Shown: one piece after another, positions 1-9,574 of the stretch | How the letters are laid out: each line of letters begins with the position of its first letter | Position numbering within the stretch: position 1 is the first letter of the stretch | Assembly: GCF_001542405.1 (NCBI RefSeq) | Contig: NZ_LNCD01000071.1 | Location: forward strand, 1-33,587 | Source of the DNA: Rhizobium altiplani | GTDB lineage: Bacteria > Pseudomonadota > Alphaproteobacteria > Rhizobiales > Rhizobiaceae | Direction of reading: 5' to 3' | Length of the DNA: 33,587 nucleotides | Position numbers and translations under genes: made by a program | Notes under the pieces: generated by a model | Told to the model about the DNA's origin: nothing | What the model saw: the letters and a program-made list of their open reading frames with translations, nothing else | Database searches by the model: none

Positions 1-3000
1 GAGGACGTCTACAGCGACGCCTCGACCAGGACAGCGACGATCACCGGCACCAGCGGCGGCAACTTCGAAAGCCTGCAGGTCGGGACTGGCTCCGCTACCG
101 CGTCGGTCAGCGACACAATCGATACTGTAACCGCCACTCTCACAGCCGGTTCGCCTGTCTTTGGTGCTGGTGGCACGACCACGATCACCTATACGGTGAC
201 CCTCACGAACTCCGACAACCTGGCGGTCGCGCCGAAGTCGGACCTCACCTTCACGCTCGAGACCGGTCAGACGGTCACGATCCATGCCAACCAGTCAAGT
301 GCGAGCACGGACGTGACCTTCGCCCCGGGTTCGATTTCCGGCACTTCAGTTCACAACTCGATCAGTCTCATCAGCGGTGGAGGCCAATACGAGCATCTGG
401 TCCCGACCGGAACGATAGACACGACGGTGAACAGCGTTCCGACCGGTGGTGGCAGCGTTTCGCTGACGCTCAGCGAGGCGGCACTCGATACAGTTCTCAA
501 CGGCTCGAGTGGCGGTATGCCGGCGGATCTCGCCGCGGGCGCGGTAACCGGCAGCGCGCCGGACAGCCGTGGTGAGACGGCTCAGGCAACGACCGGGATC
601 ACCTTCACCGCGACTGGCGAGACTATCACCATTGCCTTCGACAATCCGACCGGCAGCAGCTGGACCGCGCCGACCGTCGATGGTCTCGCCCCCGGCTACA
701 GCGTGCACTGGGCGTTGAGCGGCGCCCAGTTGGTCGGGAACCTGTTCTCCTCGACCGATACCAATCTCGGCGCCTTCGTTAGGCTTTCGCTGACGAACAC
801 CTCGGCGGCCCCCGGCCAGTCGGTCACTCCGACCGTCACCGCAACGCTGACCGACAACCTCATCGACGGTGTCAATAAGGATGCCGTAACCATCGGGGGC
901 ATCAAGGTCGTTGCGACGGACGCTTCGGGTGACAAGGTATCGGGTTCGGTCAACCTAACGATCACCGACGACGCAGCGGTTGCGCATAACGTCACCGAAA
1001 GCACGGTGGCCGGTTCGATGAGCACGGTCAACGTGCAGCTGATCGTGGACGTCTCGTACAGCATGTACTCGTCCTACGGCGGCGGTGTCAGCAACGTGCC
1101 TGGTGGCTATACCCAAGACCGGATTGGTCTCGCGCGGTATTCGATGGAGCAGCTGCTCGAATCGAACGACCAGATCAAGTACGTCGAGATCGTCAAGTTC
1201 GGCGAGAACGCATCCGGCACGGTCTGGATGACCAAGGCAGATGCGCTGGCGTACATTCAAAACAATGCGAACTGGAACGGCTCCGGCGGAACCAATTACG
1301 ATCTCGGCCTGCAGCAGGCGATGTCGAGCTACGGCACCGGCGCGCCCGTGCAGGCCGACAAGAACGTCGTCTACTTCCTGTCGGACGGTGCGCCGAGCGG
1401 CGATGGGATTGCCAGCGGCGCGGATGACGGTAATCACACCAACAATTCCGTGACCACCGGCGAATGGGAAGCCTTCATCAATGCGAAGGGTATCGACAGC
1501 GTCTACGCGATCGGCATTGGCGGTAGCATCAACGTTGCCAACCTTGAGCCGGTGTCCTATCCGAACACCGACGGATCGGACGGCAACACGACCGAGGACA
1601 CCGTTATCCTGGTCGGCACCAGCGATGTTACGGGCCTCCTTGCAACCTTGCAGGGCTTCCTCGGCAATGCCCAGTCGGTCGGCGGCAACGTTGTCATCGA
1701 TGGCGGCGTCGACGCGAGCTTCGGCGCCGATGGCGGACATGTCCAGTCGATCGTTGTCAATGGCGTGACATATAGCTTCACGCCCGGCGCGATCGCCGGA
1801 ACAGGAACGGTTTCGGAAAGCGGCACGCCGGCGGGCGCGTACCAGGACCACGGCAGCTGGATCGAGATTAAGACGGCGCTTGGCGGCACTCTGACATTCT
1901 ATTTCACGGATGTCGGAACCACCCATCATGCCGGCGACTACAGCTACCTCGCGCCGATCAGCAACACTGGCAACGAGTCGTTTGCCTACACGATCGTGGA
2001 CGGCGATGGTGATACCGCTGGCGCCACGCTGGCGATTTCAGTGACCGCGCCGCCGAATGCCAACCCGGTCATCACCGCTCCGAACAACGGAACCGATACG
2101 ACAAACCTTTTCGTCGCGGAAAACACGACGGCGGTCACCAACGTCAATGCGACCGATGCCGACGGCAACACGCTGGTCTATTCCATCGTCCAGACAGCGG
2201 GTACCGACTACGCCAAGTTCGCGATCAACTCGTCGACCGGCGTTCTCACCTTCATCTCCGCGCCCAACTATGAAGCGCCGGGCGATGTCGGTGGTACGGC
2301 TGGCGACAACGTCTATGTCGTCACCGTGCAGGTTTCTGACGGCCATGGCGGCGTCGATACGCAGACGCTCAATGTGACGGTGACGAATGCGAATGACGCG
2401 CCGATCGGGAGCGCCGACAATATTTATACCAATGCGTCGAACTCAGGAGATGGCACCACGCTTTCGGTGCAGAATGCTTGGCTTGTCGCCAACGACACCG
2501 ATGCGGACGGCCAAAGCCTGAATGTTGGAAGCGCGTCAAGCGGAACGGATGTCGACAATGTAAACCGGGGCCAAAGCGCAACGAGCATCCGCGTCGATAT
2601 CAGCCGCGGCAATACCGGTAGTTTCACGTATACGGCCACGGACGGAACCACAAATTCAGCGAATACCGTAGTCACTGTGAACCGTGGCTCCAGTGACAGC
2701 GTGATTACGGGCGGCGCGGGCAATGACATCCTTATCGGCTCGGGAAGTACGGCGGCTACGCTCGACGGTGGTGCCGGGAGAGACTTCGTTACAGGGGGCA
2801 GTGGCAACGATACGATCGTGGCCGACGCCAGCGACTATCTGCTGGACGGCGGCGCCGGCAGCGATACGCTGCGTGTCGACGCAAGCTTCACAAGCGGGAG
2901 CGACGCCCAGATCGTCAACATCGAGAACGTGAAAATCGACTCCTCGGCCGCGGTGGTGCTCGACCTGTCGAACCAGACCGAGAACTTCACGATCACCGGA

Positions 3001-4884
3001 GGCACGGGAGCCAACACGATCGAGGCCGGCTCGGGCAATGATGTAATCGTAGTGGCCGGGGATCTGACGAGCGCGGATACGATCGACGGCGGCGCCGGCA
3101 ACGATACGCTGACGTTCACCGGCTCGAGCAGCAACACGACCGCTCTCAACGGCGTGACGAATGTCGAGAGCATCACGCTGGGCGACGCTACGACCAGCAT
3201 CACCACGGTCAACTCCCTGGTGGCCGCGGGGCAGACCTTGACGGTGGATGGGGCGGCGCTCGCCTTAAATCACGCCTTGACCTGGAACGGTGCCGCCGAA
3301 ACCGACGGCAAGTTCGCCATCAGCGGCGGTGCCGGCAACGACACCATCACCGGCGGTGCGGGCAATGATACCATCACCGGCGGCAAGGGGGCCGATACCC
3401 TCACGGGCGGCGGCGGCAGCGATGCCTTCGGTTTCGCTGCGGGCGACAGTAACCTGTCGTTCACCAGCTTGAGTGGGAGCAAAGCATCGATATCTGGTTA
3501 TGACGTCATCAAGGACTTCACGCCGGGAACGACCGGAAGCGCCGATGCGATCACCTTCAGCGGTGGTGCCACGGTTGCTGCTTTCGCCACCACGACGGAC
3601 TCGACATATCAGTTGCATACGGATGCGACGGTTAAGTCGCATTCGATTTCGAATGGGATCATCAGCTTCGGCGACGCGAATACGTTCAACAGTGCAGTCA
3701 CGCTTTCGTCGATCTCCGACGTCGCTGCCGTTGTTCAGTATCTGCAGAACAACGATATCGGAAAGACGGGCAGTACCATCGCATTCGAAGCGACGATCGA
3801 TGGAAAAGAACACACCTATATCTTCATTCAGGGGAGCGATGACGGGAGTAAGAACAACACTTCCAACCCGAACAGCAGCGATGTCCTGATTGACCTCGTC
3901 GGTGTGAACGCATCCAGCATCACGGTCAGTGGTGGCCAGATCAAGGTCAGCGGGTCGTATGATGCCGACCCCATCGTCCTCGATCTCGACCATAACGGCA
4001 TCGCGTTGACATCGCAGGCGAATGGTGTGCAGTTCGACATCAATGCCGACGGCCACAAGGATCAGATTGCGTGGACAGCCGGTACTGACGGCATCTTGGC
4101 CTATGATGTGGACGGCAACGGCAAGATCGACAATGGCAGCGAGATCTTCTCGCCGCACTTTGCCGGTGGAAGCTACGTCGATGGTCTCGCGGCGCTGACA
4201 ACGCTCGACAGCAACCATGACCGCAAGATCGATGCGGCCGATGCGGCGTTCTCGAAGCTCACCATCTGGCAGGACCTGAACCACAACGGCATCACCGACA
4301 GCGGCGAGCTCTCGAGCCTGGCGGATCATTCGATCAGCAGCATCTCGCTCGATGCCAGCACGTCCGGCACGGAGATCAACGGTCAATCGATCCTTGCCGA
4401 TGGCAGCTACACCCTGACGGACGGCTCGACCGGCCACTTCGTCGAGGTCGCCTTCGACACGACGCTCGGCGGCAGCGAAACCGGCAGCAACGCCTACTCG
4501 CTGATCGGCAGCGACGGTGACGACATCCTGTCGGGAAGCGGCGGCATTTTCACCGTCTCTGGCGGGGCAGGGGCTGACACCTTCGTCCTCGACGCGGATG
4601 CCCTGAACGACGTCAAGCTTGCCGATGTCATCACCGACTACAAGGCAAGCGAAGGCGACACGCTTGACGTCTCGAACCTCCTCGACAGCCTGCTCGGCCA
4701 CCAGGCAAGCGAGGCGGAAGCACTCGCCAGTGTGAAGACGACCGTCGGCGGTGCGGATACTGTGGTCAGCGTCAATGCCAATGGCGGCTGGCACGATGTG
4801 GCGGTTCTCCAGAACACCACGGAAGCGGTCAAGATCCTCTACGACGACAAGCACGACGCGACGACGGCACCGCACGTCGGCTGA
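1..4884 (+). CDS. Large RTX adhesin with VWA and cadherin-like domains (5' end outside window)
   Basis: The frame is open from base 1, so the GTG at 196 is not the true start and the N-terminus lies upstream. Domains in order: Ig-like repeats of the kind found in giant type I secreted adhesins (to about 1000); a von Willebrand A domain (about 1021-1690) with MIDAS motif DVSYS at 1048, a GGTNYD segment and LSDGAP; a cadherin-like domain (about 2060-2400) followed by a second beta-sandwich; GGxGNDxI-type RTX calcium repeats (about 2698-3110 and 3325-3432); EF-hand-like Asp-rich loops such as DVDGNGKIDNG (about 4090-4330); and a C-terminal RTX plus secretion-signal region (about 4500-4884). Role inferred: Ca-dependent surface adhesin exported by the type I system encoded at 5950-10866. 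Any N-terminal retention module or protease cleavage site lies off-window. Confidence 0.9.
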   Translation, partial: EDVYSDASTRTATITGTSGGNFESLQVGTGSATASVSDTIDTVTATLTAGSPVFGAGGTTTITYTVTLTNSDNLAVAPKSDLTFTLETGQTVTIHANQSSASTDVTFAPGSISGTSVHNSISLISGGGQYEHLVPTGTIDTTVNSVPTGGGSVSLTLSEAALDTVLNGSSGGMPADLAAGAVTGSAPDSRGETAQATTGITFTATGETITIAFDNPTGSSWTAPTVDGLAPGYSVHWALSGAQLVGNLFSSTDTNLGAFVRLSLTNTSAAPGQSVTPTVTATLTDNLIDGVNKDAVTIGGIKVVATDASGDKVSGSVNLTITDDAAVAHNVTESTVAGSMSTVNVQLIVDVSYSMYSSYGGGVSNVPGGYTQDRIGLARYSMEQLLESNDQIKYVEIVKFGENASGTVWMTKADALAYIQNNANWNGSGGTNYDLGLQQAMSSYGTGAPVQADKNVVYFLSDGAPSGDGIASGADDGNHTNNSVTTGEWEAFINAKGIDSVYAIGIGGSINVANLEPVSYPNTDGSDGNTTEDTVILVGTSDVTGLLATLQGFLGNAQSVGGNVVIDGGVDASFGADGGHVQSIVVNGVTYSFTPGAIAGTGTVSESGTPAGAYQDHGSWIEIKTALGGTLTFYFTDVGTTHHAGDYSYLAPISNTGNESFAYTIVDGDGDTAGATLAISVTAPPNANPVITAPNNGTDTTNLFVAENTTAVTNVNATDADGNTLVYSIVQTAGTDYAKFAINSSTGVLTFISAPNYEAPGDVGGTAGDNVYVVTVQVSDGHGGVDTQTLNVTVTNANDAPIGSADNIYTNASNSGDGTTLSVQNAWLVANDTDADGQSLNVGSASSGTDVDNVNRGQSATSIRVDISRGNTGSFTYTATDGTTNSANTVVTVNRGSSDSVITGGAGNDILIGSGSTAATLDGGAGRDFVTGGSGNDTIVADASDYLLDGGAGSDTLRVDASFTSGSDAQIVNIENVKIDSSAAVVLDLSNQTENFTITGGTGANTIEAGSGNDVIVVAGDLTSADTIDGGAGNDTLTFTGSSSNTTALNGVTNVESITLGDATTSITTVNSLVAAGQTLTVDGAALALNHALTWNGAAETDGKFAISGGAGNDTITGGAGNDTITGGKGADTLTGGGGSDAFGFAAGDSNLSFTSLSGSKASISGYDVIKDFTPGTTGSADAITFSGGATVAAFATTTDSTYQLHTDATVKSHSISNGIISFGDANTFNSAVTLSSISDVAAVVQYLQNNDIGKTGSTIAFEATIDGKEHTYIFIQGSDDGSKNNTSNPNSSDVLIDLVGVNASSITVSGGQIKVSGSYDADPIVLDLDHNGIALTSQANGVQFDINADGHKDQIAWTAGTDGILAYDVDGNGKIDNGSEIFSPHFAGGSYVDGLAALTTLDSNHDRKIDAADAAFSKLTIWQDLNHNGITDSGELSSLADHSISSISLDASTSGTEINGQSILADGSYTLTDGSTGHFVEVAFDTTLGGSETGSNAYSLIGSDGDDILSGSGGIFTVSGGAGADTFVLDADALNDVKLADVITDYKASEGDTLDVSNLLDSLLGHQASEAEALASVKTTVGGADTVVSVNANGGWHDVAVLQNTTEAVKILYDDKHDATTAPHVG
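3325..3432 (+). repeat. Tandem RTX nonapeptide-coding repeats
   Basis: Consecutive 27-nt units encode GGAGNDTIT, GGAGNDTIT, GGKGADTLT and GGGGSDAF. They form a calcium beta-roll segment inside the adhesin. Similar but less regular units occur at about 2698-2830, 2845-2870 and 3085-3110. Confidence 0.85.
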
Positions 4885-4904
4885 TGTTCGGACAAACCGG
4901 CAAA

Positions 4905-4932
4905 GGAAAGGGCGCCCTTCGGCGCCTTTTCC
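4905..4932 (+). terminator. Hairpin terminator after the adhesin gene
   Basis: A 12-bp stem (GGAAAGGGCGCC / GGCGCCTTTTCC, one G-T wobble) surrounds a CTTC loop 21 nt after the adhesin stop, with a T-rich 3' arm. It lies between two convergent genes and could serve both strands. Confidence 0.75.
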
Positions 4933-4952
4933 ATCTCCGGGATTCGGCTGGG

Positions 4953-5714
4953 TCAGGCGGCCGGCAGCCGCGACAGCGGAATGGCGTCCTCGCGCTCGCC
5001 GCCGCGCTCCATGGCCATTTCGTCTGCCAACTGGCGGATATGCGTGAAGTCGGTCGGTCCCTCGAAAACTGCGCCGCCGAGCCGGATGCCGATCGTCATC
5101 GGCGATCCCTCGGCCGAGAACGAGGCTTCCGCGACGCGCCGGCGGATGCGGGTGCCGACGTCCTGGGCGTTTTCGATGGTCGCGCCCGGGAGGAAAACCC
5201 CGAGCTCGTTGGTGGCGAGGCGCGCAACCAGGTCACCCTTTCGCACCGACGACTGGATGATCGCGGCGAGCGACTGCATGACGGTATCGGCCCATTGCGG
5301 GCCATAGCGCCTGCTGATGTCGTCAAGCGTATCGATGACGACGGCGATCATCACGCCGCCGGCGTCGGTGGCGATTCGCTTGCGCCGGTCGATGTAGTGT
5401 TCGACGGCCGCGGCAAAGGCTGTCCCGTTCAGCGTCTTGGTTACGGCATCGTGGCGCGCAGTATAGTTAATCGTTTCCTGTAGTTTTTTGAGGTCGCCAA
5501 CTTTGAGCTGCAAGATCAATAGCAGCGGAAATGCAACAAGAAGCGAAATTAAACCTGCGCCGACAAATCCCACCAAAAATGGTCGATCCGGTACGAGAAG
5601 GTTTAAGATAAGTAAAACGCCGACGGATCCAGCCACGTAGCAGACAGCACCGAGGGTTGCGATCCGAAGAGCTGAAACGATTGTGGCGGAAGAGTAACGC
5701 TGGCTAAAATTCAT
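4953..5714 (-). CDS. Two-TM membrane protein with degenerate GGDEF domain
   Basis: A 253-residue protein with two hydrophobic segments (about residues 15-38 and 45-70) followed by a GGDEF-type domain (about 80-245; the N-terminal HD-x-T-x-x-x-N landmark is visible as RHDAVTKTLN). The catalytic GGDEF is replaced by ATNEL (residues 167-171), so diguanylate cyclase activity is unlikely. The inhibitory-site motif RxxD is present as RKGD (158-161), exactly five residues before the degenerate motif, as in active cyclases. That pattern fits a c-di-GMP receptor rather than an enzyme; this is inference. It is convergent with the adhesin and divergent from the secretion operon. The Shine-Dalgarno before ATG 5714 is weak, so the start is less certain. 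Confidence 0.82.
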   Translation of the reverse strand: MNFSQRYSSATIVSALRIATLGAVCYVAGSVGVLLILNLLVPDRPFLVGFVGAGLISLLVAFPLLLILQLKVGDLKKLQETINYTARHDAVTKTLNGTAFAAAVEHYIDRRKRIATDAGGVMIAVVIDTLDDISRRYGPQWADTVMQSLAAIIQSSVRKGDLVARLATNELGVFLPGATIENAQDVGTRIRRRVAEASFSAEGSPMTIGIRLGGAVFEGPTDFTHIRQLADEMAMERGGEREDAIPLSRLPAA

Positions 5715-5886
5715 CGCGGGTCATGTCCGTTTGAAAGTAATGCCAGATAAACAGGTTCGGGCAAAGCCCCCGTTAAAAAATCCTGTAAAATTCTCGCTTT
5801 AGGCAGTTGTCCACTGGGATTAACTGTCTTGGCAGGAATGTCGGAAGCTGCGATTGGAATGTGGAAAGATTGGTGTTACTTCTTTG

Positions 5887-5903
5887 CCAAAGAAAATCTT
5901 TGG
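5887..5903. promoter_or_regulatory. 17-bp palindrome upstream of secretion operon
   Basis: Perfect 7-bp arms CCAAAGA and TCTTTGG surround AAA. It lies 47 bp before the TTG start of the TolC-like gene, in the 235-bp AT-rich gap between divergent genes. The position suits an operator; the binding protein is unknown. Confidence 0.45.
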
Positions 5904-5949
5904 TATACGGGTACGCCGAGTGAATCTTTGATGTTGAGGGGCATCGAAC

Positions 5950-7392
5950 TTGTTTAAGAGCAAAAGAATTTTTGCAGCATTGTCTGCGACGGTTGCTTTG
6001 AGTTTTTCGTTTTATGCTGATGCCAATGCAATGTCTCTGCAGCAGGCCATCGAAAAGACGATGAAAACGAACCCGCAGATCTTGCAGGCTGCGAAGGATA
6101 GAGAAGCTATCGAGTTTGAACTACGCCAAGCGCGCGGTTTATACTTGCCATCCGTAGATTTGGAGAGCGGGATCGGGCGCCGTCGCTTGTCGAATGAAAG
6201 CTCCGGCTCGCTAAGAGATGATCATGACTATCTGTCGCCGGGCGATGTTGGTCTGACGATCTCGCAGACACTCTACGATGGCGGCAGCCGCCGCGCCCAG
6301 GTCGAACAGCAGGCTTCGCGCGTCGATGGTGCGTCCTTTCGAGTTCTCGAACGGTCTGAGTCGCTCGCCCTCGAAGTGACGCAGGACTATCTGGAATACA
6401 TGCTCCAGAACCAGATCGTTGCTGCCGCCAAGCAGAACGTTGCGTTCCATACGCAGATGGTCGGCGACATCGACGAGAGCATCAAGGGCGGCGCCCTGAC
6501 GGATGCTGACCGCCTTCAGGGCAGCGAACGTCTGCAGGCCGCCAAGGCCCGGCTGCGCGAAGCGCTCGAAGAGCTTGAGCAGACGAAAATCCGCTTCCTT
6601 CAGGTCGTCGGCGAGCCGATCACCAATGCGCAGACGCCGCCGTCCGTTGGCAAGTACGTCCCGAAGACGCTAAACGATGCGGTCTTCGTCGCCGCCAAGA
6701 ACAGCCCGCGCATCTATTCGGCCAATGCCGACGTCGATGCTGCCGATGCCGGCGTTCGTGGTGCGCGCGCCAACTACCTGCCGAAGGTCAATCTCGAAGG
6801 CTCTGCCCGCGTCGGCAACGACATCGATGGCGACGAAGGCAACACCAACGACTATCAGGTCCGCGTCGTTGCCCGCTGGAACCTCTATCGCGGCGGCATC
6901 GACGTTGCGCGCGAACAGGAGCAGATCCGTCGTGCCGGCGAGCAGCGCTACAATCTCGCCCAGGTTCAGCGCGAGGTCTCGGAGTCGGTGCGTTCCGCCT
7001 GGAACGAGCGCGTCAGCCGCGGCGAGCTGTCCGGAATCCTCAACAAGCAGGCCTCGATCAACAACCAACTCGTCGGTTCCTACCGCGAGCAGTTCAAGGT
7101 TGGCCAGCGCTCGCTGCTCGATGTGCTCGATGCGCAGAACACGAAGTTCAACACTCAGGTTCTCGCTGATACCGCGCGCGTTGCATCGCAGTTTGCCGAG
7201 TACAAGATCCTGGCGGCGTCGGGCAATCTGCTTCAGACGATGAAGCTGAAGCCGGTCGAACAGTCCAAACCTTATGCGCGGGAAGAGTTTGTTGTCCCCG
7301 CGGGCGTCGCTAATCCTGGATATGTCGAGCTTGATTCACATCAGAAGGCCGGTATGCCCCTGGACCTCCTAGCGCCAATTCGACAGCAGTAG
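5950..7392 (+). CDS. TolC-family outer membrane efflux protein of type I secretion (LapE-like)
   Basis: A 480-residue outer membrane channel subunit that would form the exit duct of the type I exporter. A signal peptide (about residues 1-27, ending A-N-A) is followed by the usual two TolC repeats, with helical heptads (for example around residues 120-220) and the conserved QTLYDGG region near residue 105 and RWNLYRGG near 310. The length is typical for the family. Translation starts at TTG 5950 with GAGGGG about 9 nt upstream. It is the first gene of an operon with the ABC ATPase (19-nt gap), the adaptor and the RHH/PAS-like protein. The upstream gap carries a palindrome at 5887-5903. Confidence 0.92.
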   Translation: MFKSKRIFAALSATVALSFSFYADANAMSLQQAIEKTMKTNPQILQAAKDREAIEFELRQARGLYLPSVDLESGIGRRRLSNESSGSLRDDHDYLSPGDVGLTISQTLYDGGSRRAQVEQQASRVDGASFRVLERSESLALEVTQDYLEYMLQNQIVAAAKQNVAFHTQMVGDIDESIKGGALTDADRLQGSERLQAAKARLREALEELEQTKIRFLQVVGEPITNAQTPPSVGKYVPKTLNDAVFVAAKNSPRIYSANADVDAADAGVRGARANYLPKVNLEGSARVGNDIDGDEGNTNDYQVRVVARWNLYRGGIDVAREQEQIRRAGEQRYNLAQVQREVSESVRSAWNERVSRGELSGILNKQASINNQLVGSYREQFKVGQRSLLDVLDAQNTKFNTQVLADTARVASQFAEYKILAASGNLLQTMKLKPVEQSKPYAREEFVVPAGVANPGYVELDSHQKAGMPLDLLAPIRQQ

Positions 7393-7411
7393 TCGACGTG
7401 GCCATGGAACA

Positions 7412-9574
7412 ATGCTGAACGTAGCGCTCGGGACCTCCAGCAGCACACCGCTGCAGACATTCAAATCCGCATTCAAATCCGTGGCTGCGTTCTATGGCCG
7501 ACCAAGCTCGGACACGGTCCTCTTCTCCGGTCTTCCGGATGAGGTGACCGAGTCGCTTGAGATCGACGATATCGAGCGCATGGCCGAGCGCATCGGCCTG
7601 CAGGTGATCAAGCACCAGGAGCGCGAGTGCCGCCAGAGCAATTTCGATTGCCCGGCGATCGTCGCGTTTGCCGACGGCAGCGTGTTGCCGCTGCTCGAGG
7701 TCGCCGAGGGCGGCTCCTATGTCACTGATATCGTTCCGATTGCCGGCAACGCGATCCGTCTGACGCGGGAAGAATTCCTGGCGCTGAAGCCGCAACTGGC
7801 CTTTGCCTTTACGCTTTACTATCAGAACGCCTCGGAAGAGGCGCTGGTCGGCAATGCCGTCGAGATCGAGAAGCGGCACTGGCTGGCAACGACGCTTGCG
7901 CCTTACTGGCGCACCTATGTCCGCGTCATGGTCGCGGCACTCTTCATCAATCTGATCGCGCTCGGCTCGCCGCTCTTTACGATGAACGTCTATGACCGGG
8001 TGCTGCCGAACAAGGCGATCCCGACGCTCTGGGTTCTGGCCGCGGGTATCTCGCTTGCCTATGTCTTCGATTTCCTGCTGAAGACCGCTCGCTCGTCGCT
8101 GATCGACTATGCCGGGCGCAAGGCGGATCTGCGCCTGTCGCAGCTGCTGTTCGACAAGGTGCTGAATTCGACGCTCGCCTCGCGGCCGATGTCGACGGGC
8201 GAATATGCCAACCGCGTGACGCAGTATGAATTCGTTCGCGAGTTCTTCACGTCGAACACCATCGGCGTCCTGATCGACAGCCTGTTCGTCTTCATTTTCC
8301 TCGGCGTCATTTATCTGATCTCCGGCTGGCTCGTCGTCATCCCGGCGGTCGCCTTCGTCCTGTCGGTTGCGATCGGCTTGTGGGCGCAGGCCGCGATCGG
8401 CAAGCGCATGGCGACGGCCGCCAACGAGGCGTCGCGTCGCCAGTCTCTGCTGGTGGAAACGATCTCGACGATCGAAACGCTGAAGAGCCTGCGCGCCGAA
8501 GCCACCATGCTGCGCCGCTGGCAGGAACTGACCAAGTATTCGAGCCGCACCAGCGAGGATATCAAGCATATCTCGACGAATGCCATCAACATGACGATGT
8601 TCATCCAGCAGATGGTGAGCGTCCTGATCGTGATTGCCGGCACCTACGAGTTCTCCGAAGGCCGCATTGCCATGGGCGCGATCGTCGCGACGGTCATGCT
8701 GGCAAGCCGCGCCGGCGCGCCGCTCGGCCAGATCGCCATGACGCTGGCGCGGTTCCGTCAGGCGACCATGTCGCTTCGCATTCTCGACAAGATCATGGAG
8801 CAGCCCGACGACCGTCCGTCCACGGTCGGCTTCGTCAATCGCGAGATCACCCGCGGCGCTTTCAGCTTCCAGGATGTGTCTTTCCAGTATCCGGGATCGG
8901 ACTATCCCGTCATCAACAAGCTGTCCTTTACCGTGAAGCCCGGCGAGCGCGTCGGCATCATCGGCCGCATCGGCTCGGGCAAGACGACGCTCGGCCGCTT
9001 GCTTGACGGGCTCTTTTCTCCCTCGGGCGGCCGCGTGCTGATCGATGGCGTCGATATCCGCCAGTACCACATGGCCGAGGTTCGCTCGGCGGTCGCCGTG
9101 GCCGGCCAGTCGTCCGATCTCTTCTCGGGAACCGTCAAGGAAAACCTGCTGATCGGACGCGCCGACGCGACCGACGAGGAGCTGCTCGAGGTCGCCCGCA
9201 TGACCGGTGTCGACGAGTTCGTCGGCAATCATCCTCGCGGCTTCGACATGCCCGTCGGCGAACGTGGCACCAACCTGTCGAGCGGCCAGAAGCAGGCGCT
9301 GACGATTGCGCGTCTGCTGCTGACGAAGCCGAAGATCGTGTTTCTCGACGAGCCGTCGGGCGCCATGGATCTGGCGACCGAGCGTAACCTGATTGCGCGC
9401 CTGTCGAAGGCGATCAGCCGTGATACGACGCTTTTGATCGCCACCCACCGCTACAGCATGCTTGAGCTCGTCGATCGCCTGATCGTCATCGACAAGGGCC
9501 GCATCATTGCCGACGGTCCGAAGGGTGCGGTCATCGAGGCCATGCAGCGCAAACCGGCAGGGGCGCAGTCATGA
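7412..9574 (+). CDS. Type I secretion ABC transporter ATPase (LapB-like)
   Basis: A 720-residue fused membrane/ATPase subunit. The N-terminal about 140 residues look like a C39-peptidase-like domain without the catalytic cysteine, which is the LapB/HlyB type that binds RTX substrates rather than cleaving them. A six-helix transmembrane domain (about 160-440) follows, then a nucleotide-binding domain with Walker A GRIGSGKTT (from residue 518), signature LSSGQKQ, Walker B KIVFLDEPSG and H-loop ATHRY. It energises export of the adhesin encoded at 1-4884 (inference from neighbourhood). The stop overlaps the start of the adaptor gene (ATGA at 9571-9574), indicating translational coupling. Confidence 0.94.
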   Translation: MLNVALGTSSSTPLQTFKSAFKSVAAFYGRPSSDTVLFSGLPDEVTESLEIDDIERMAERIGLQVIKHQERECRQSNFDCPAIVAFADGSVLPLLEVAEGGSYVTDIVPIAGNAIRLTREEFLALKPQLAFAFTLYYQNASEEALVGNAVEIEKRHWLATTLAPYWRTYVRVMVAALFINLIALGSPLFTMNVYDRVLPNKAIPTLWVLAAGISLAYVFDFLLKTARSSLIDYAGRKADLRLSQLLFDKVLNSTLASRPMSTGEYANRVTQYEFVREFFTSNTIGVLIDSLFVFIFLGVIYLISGWLVVIPAVAFVLSVAIGLWAQAAIGKRMATAANEASRRQSLLVETISTIETLKSLRAEATMLRRWQELTKYSSRTSEDIKHISTNAINMTMFIQQMVSVLIVIAGTYEFSEGRIAMGAIVATVMLASRAGAPLGQIAMTLARFRQATMSLRILDKIMEQPDDRPSTVGFVNREITRGAFSFQDVSFQYPGSDYPVINKLSFTVKPGERVGIIGRIGSGKTTLGRLLDGLFSPSGGRVLIDGVDIRQYHMAEVRSAVAVAGQSSDLFSGTVKENLLIGRADATDEELLEVARMTGVDEFVGNHPRGFDMPVGERGTNLSSGQKQALTIARLLLTKPKIVFLDEPSGAMDLATERNLIARLSKAISRDTTLLIATHRYSMLELVDRLIVIDKGRIIADGPKGAVIEAMQRKPAGAQS

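Noticed and set aside
3265..4875. Long open frame antisense to the adhesin (536 codons), plus others antisense at 955-1929 and elsewhere
   Set aside because: Composition is dominated by Arg/Asp/Val typical of reverse frames of GC-rich coding DNA, with no domain, no ribosome site, and the sense strand encodes clear RTX, VWA and EF-hand-like motifs.
7310..9448. 712-codon open frame antisense to the ABC ATPase
   Set aside because: An Arg/Gln/Asp/His-rich shadow of a gene with Walker and signature motifs on the plus strand.
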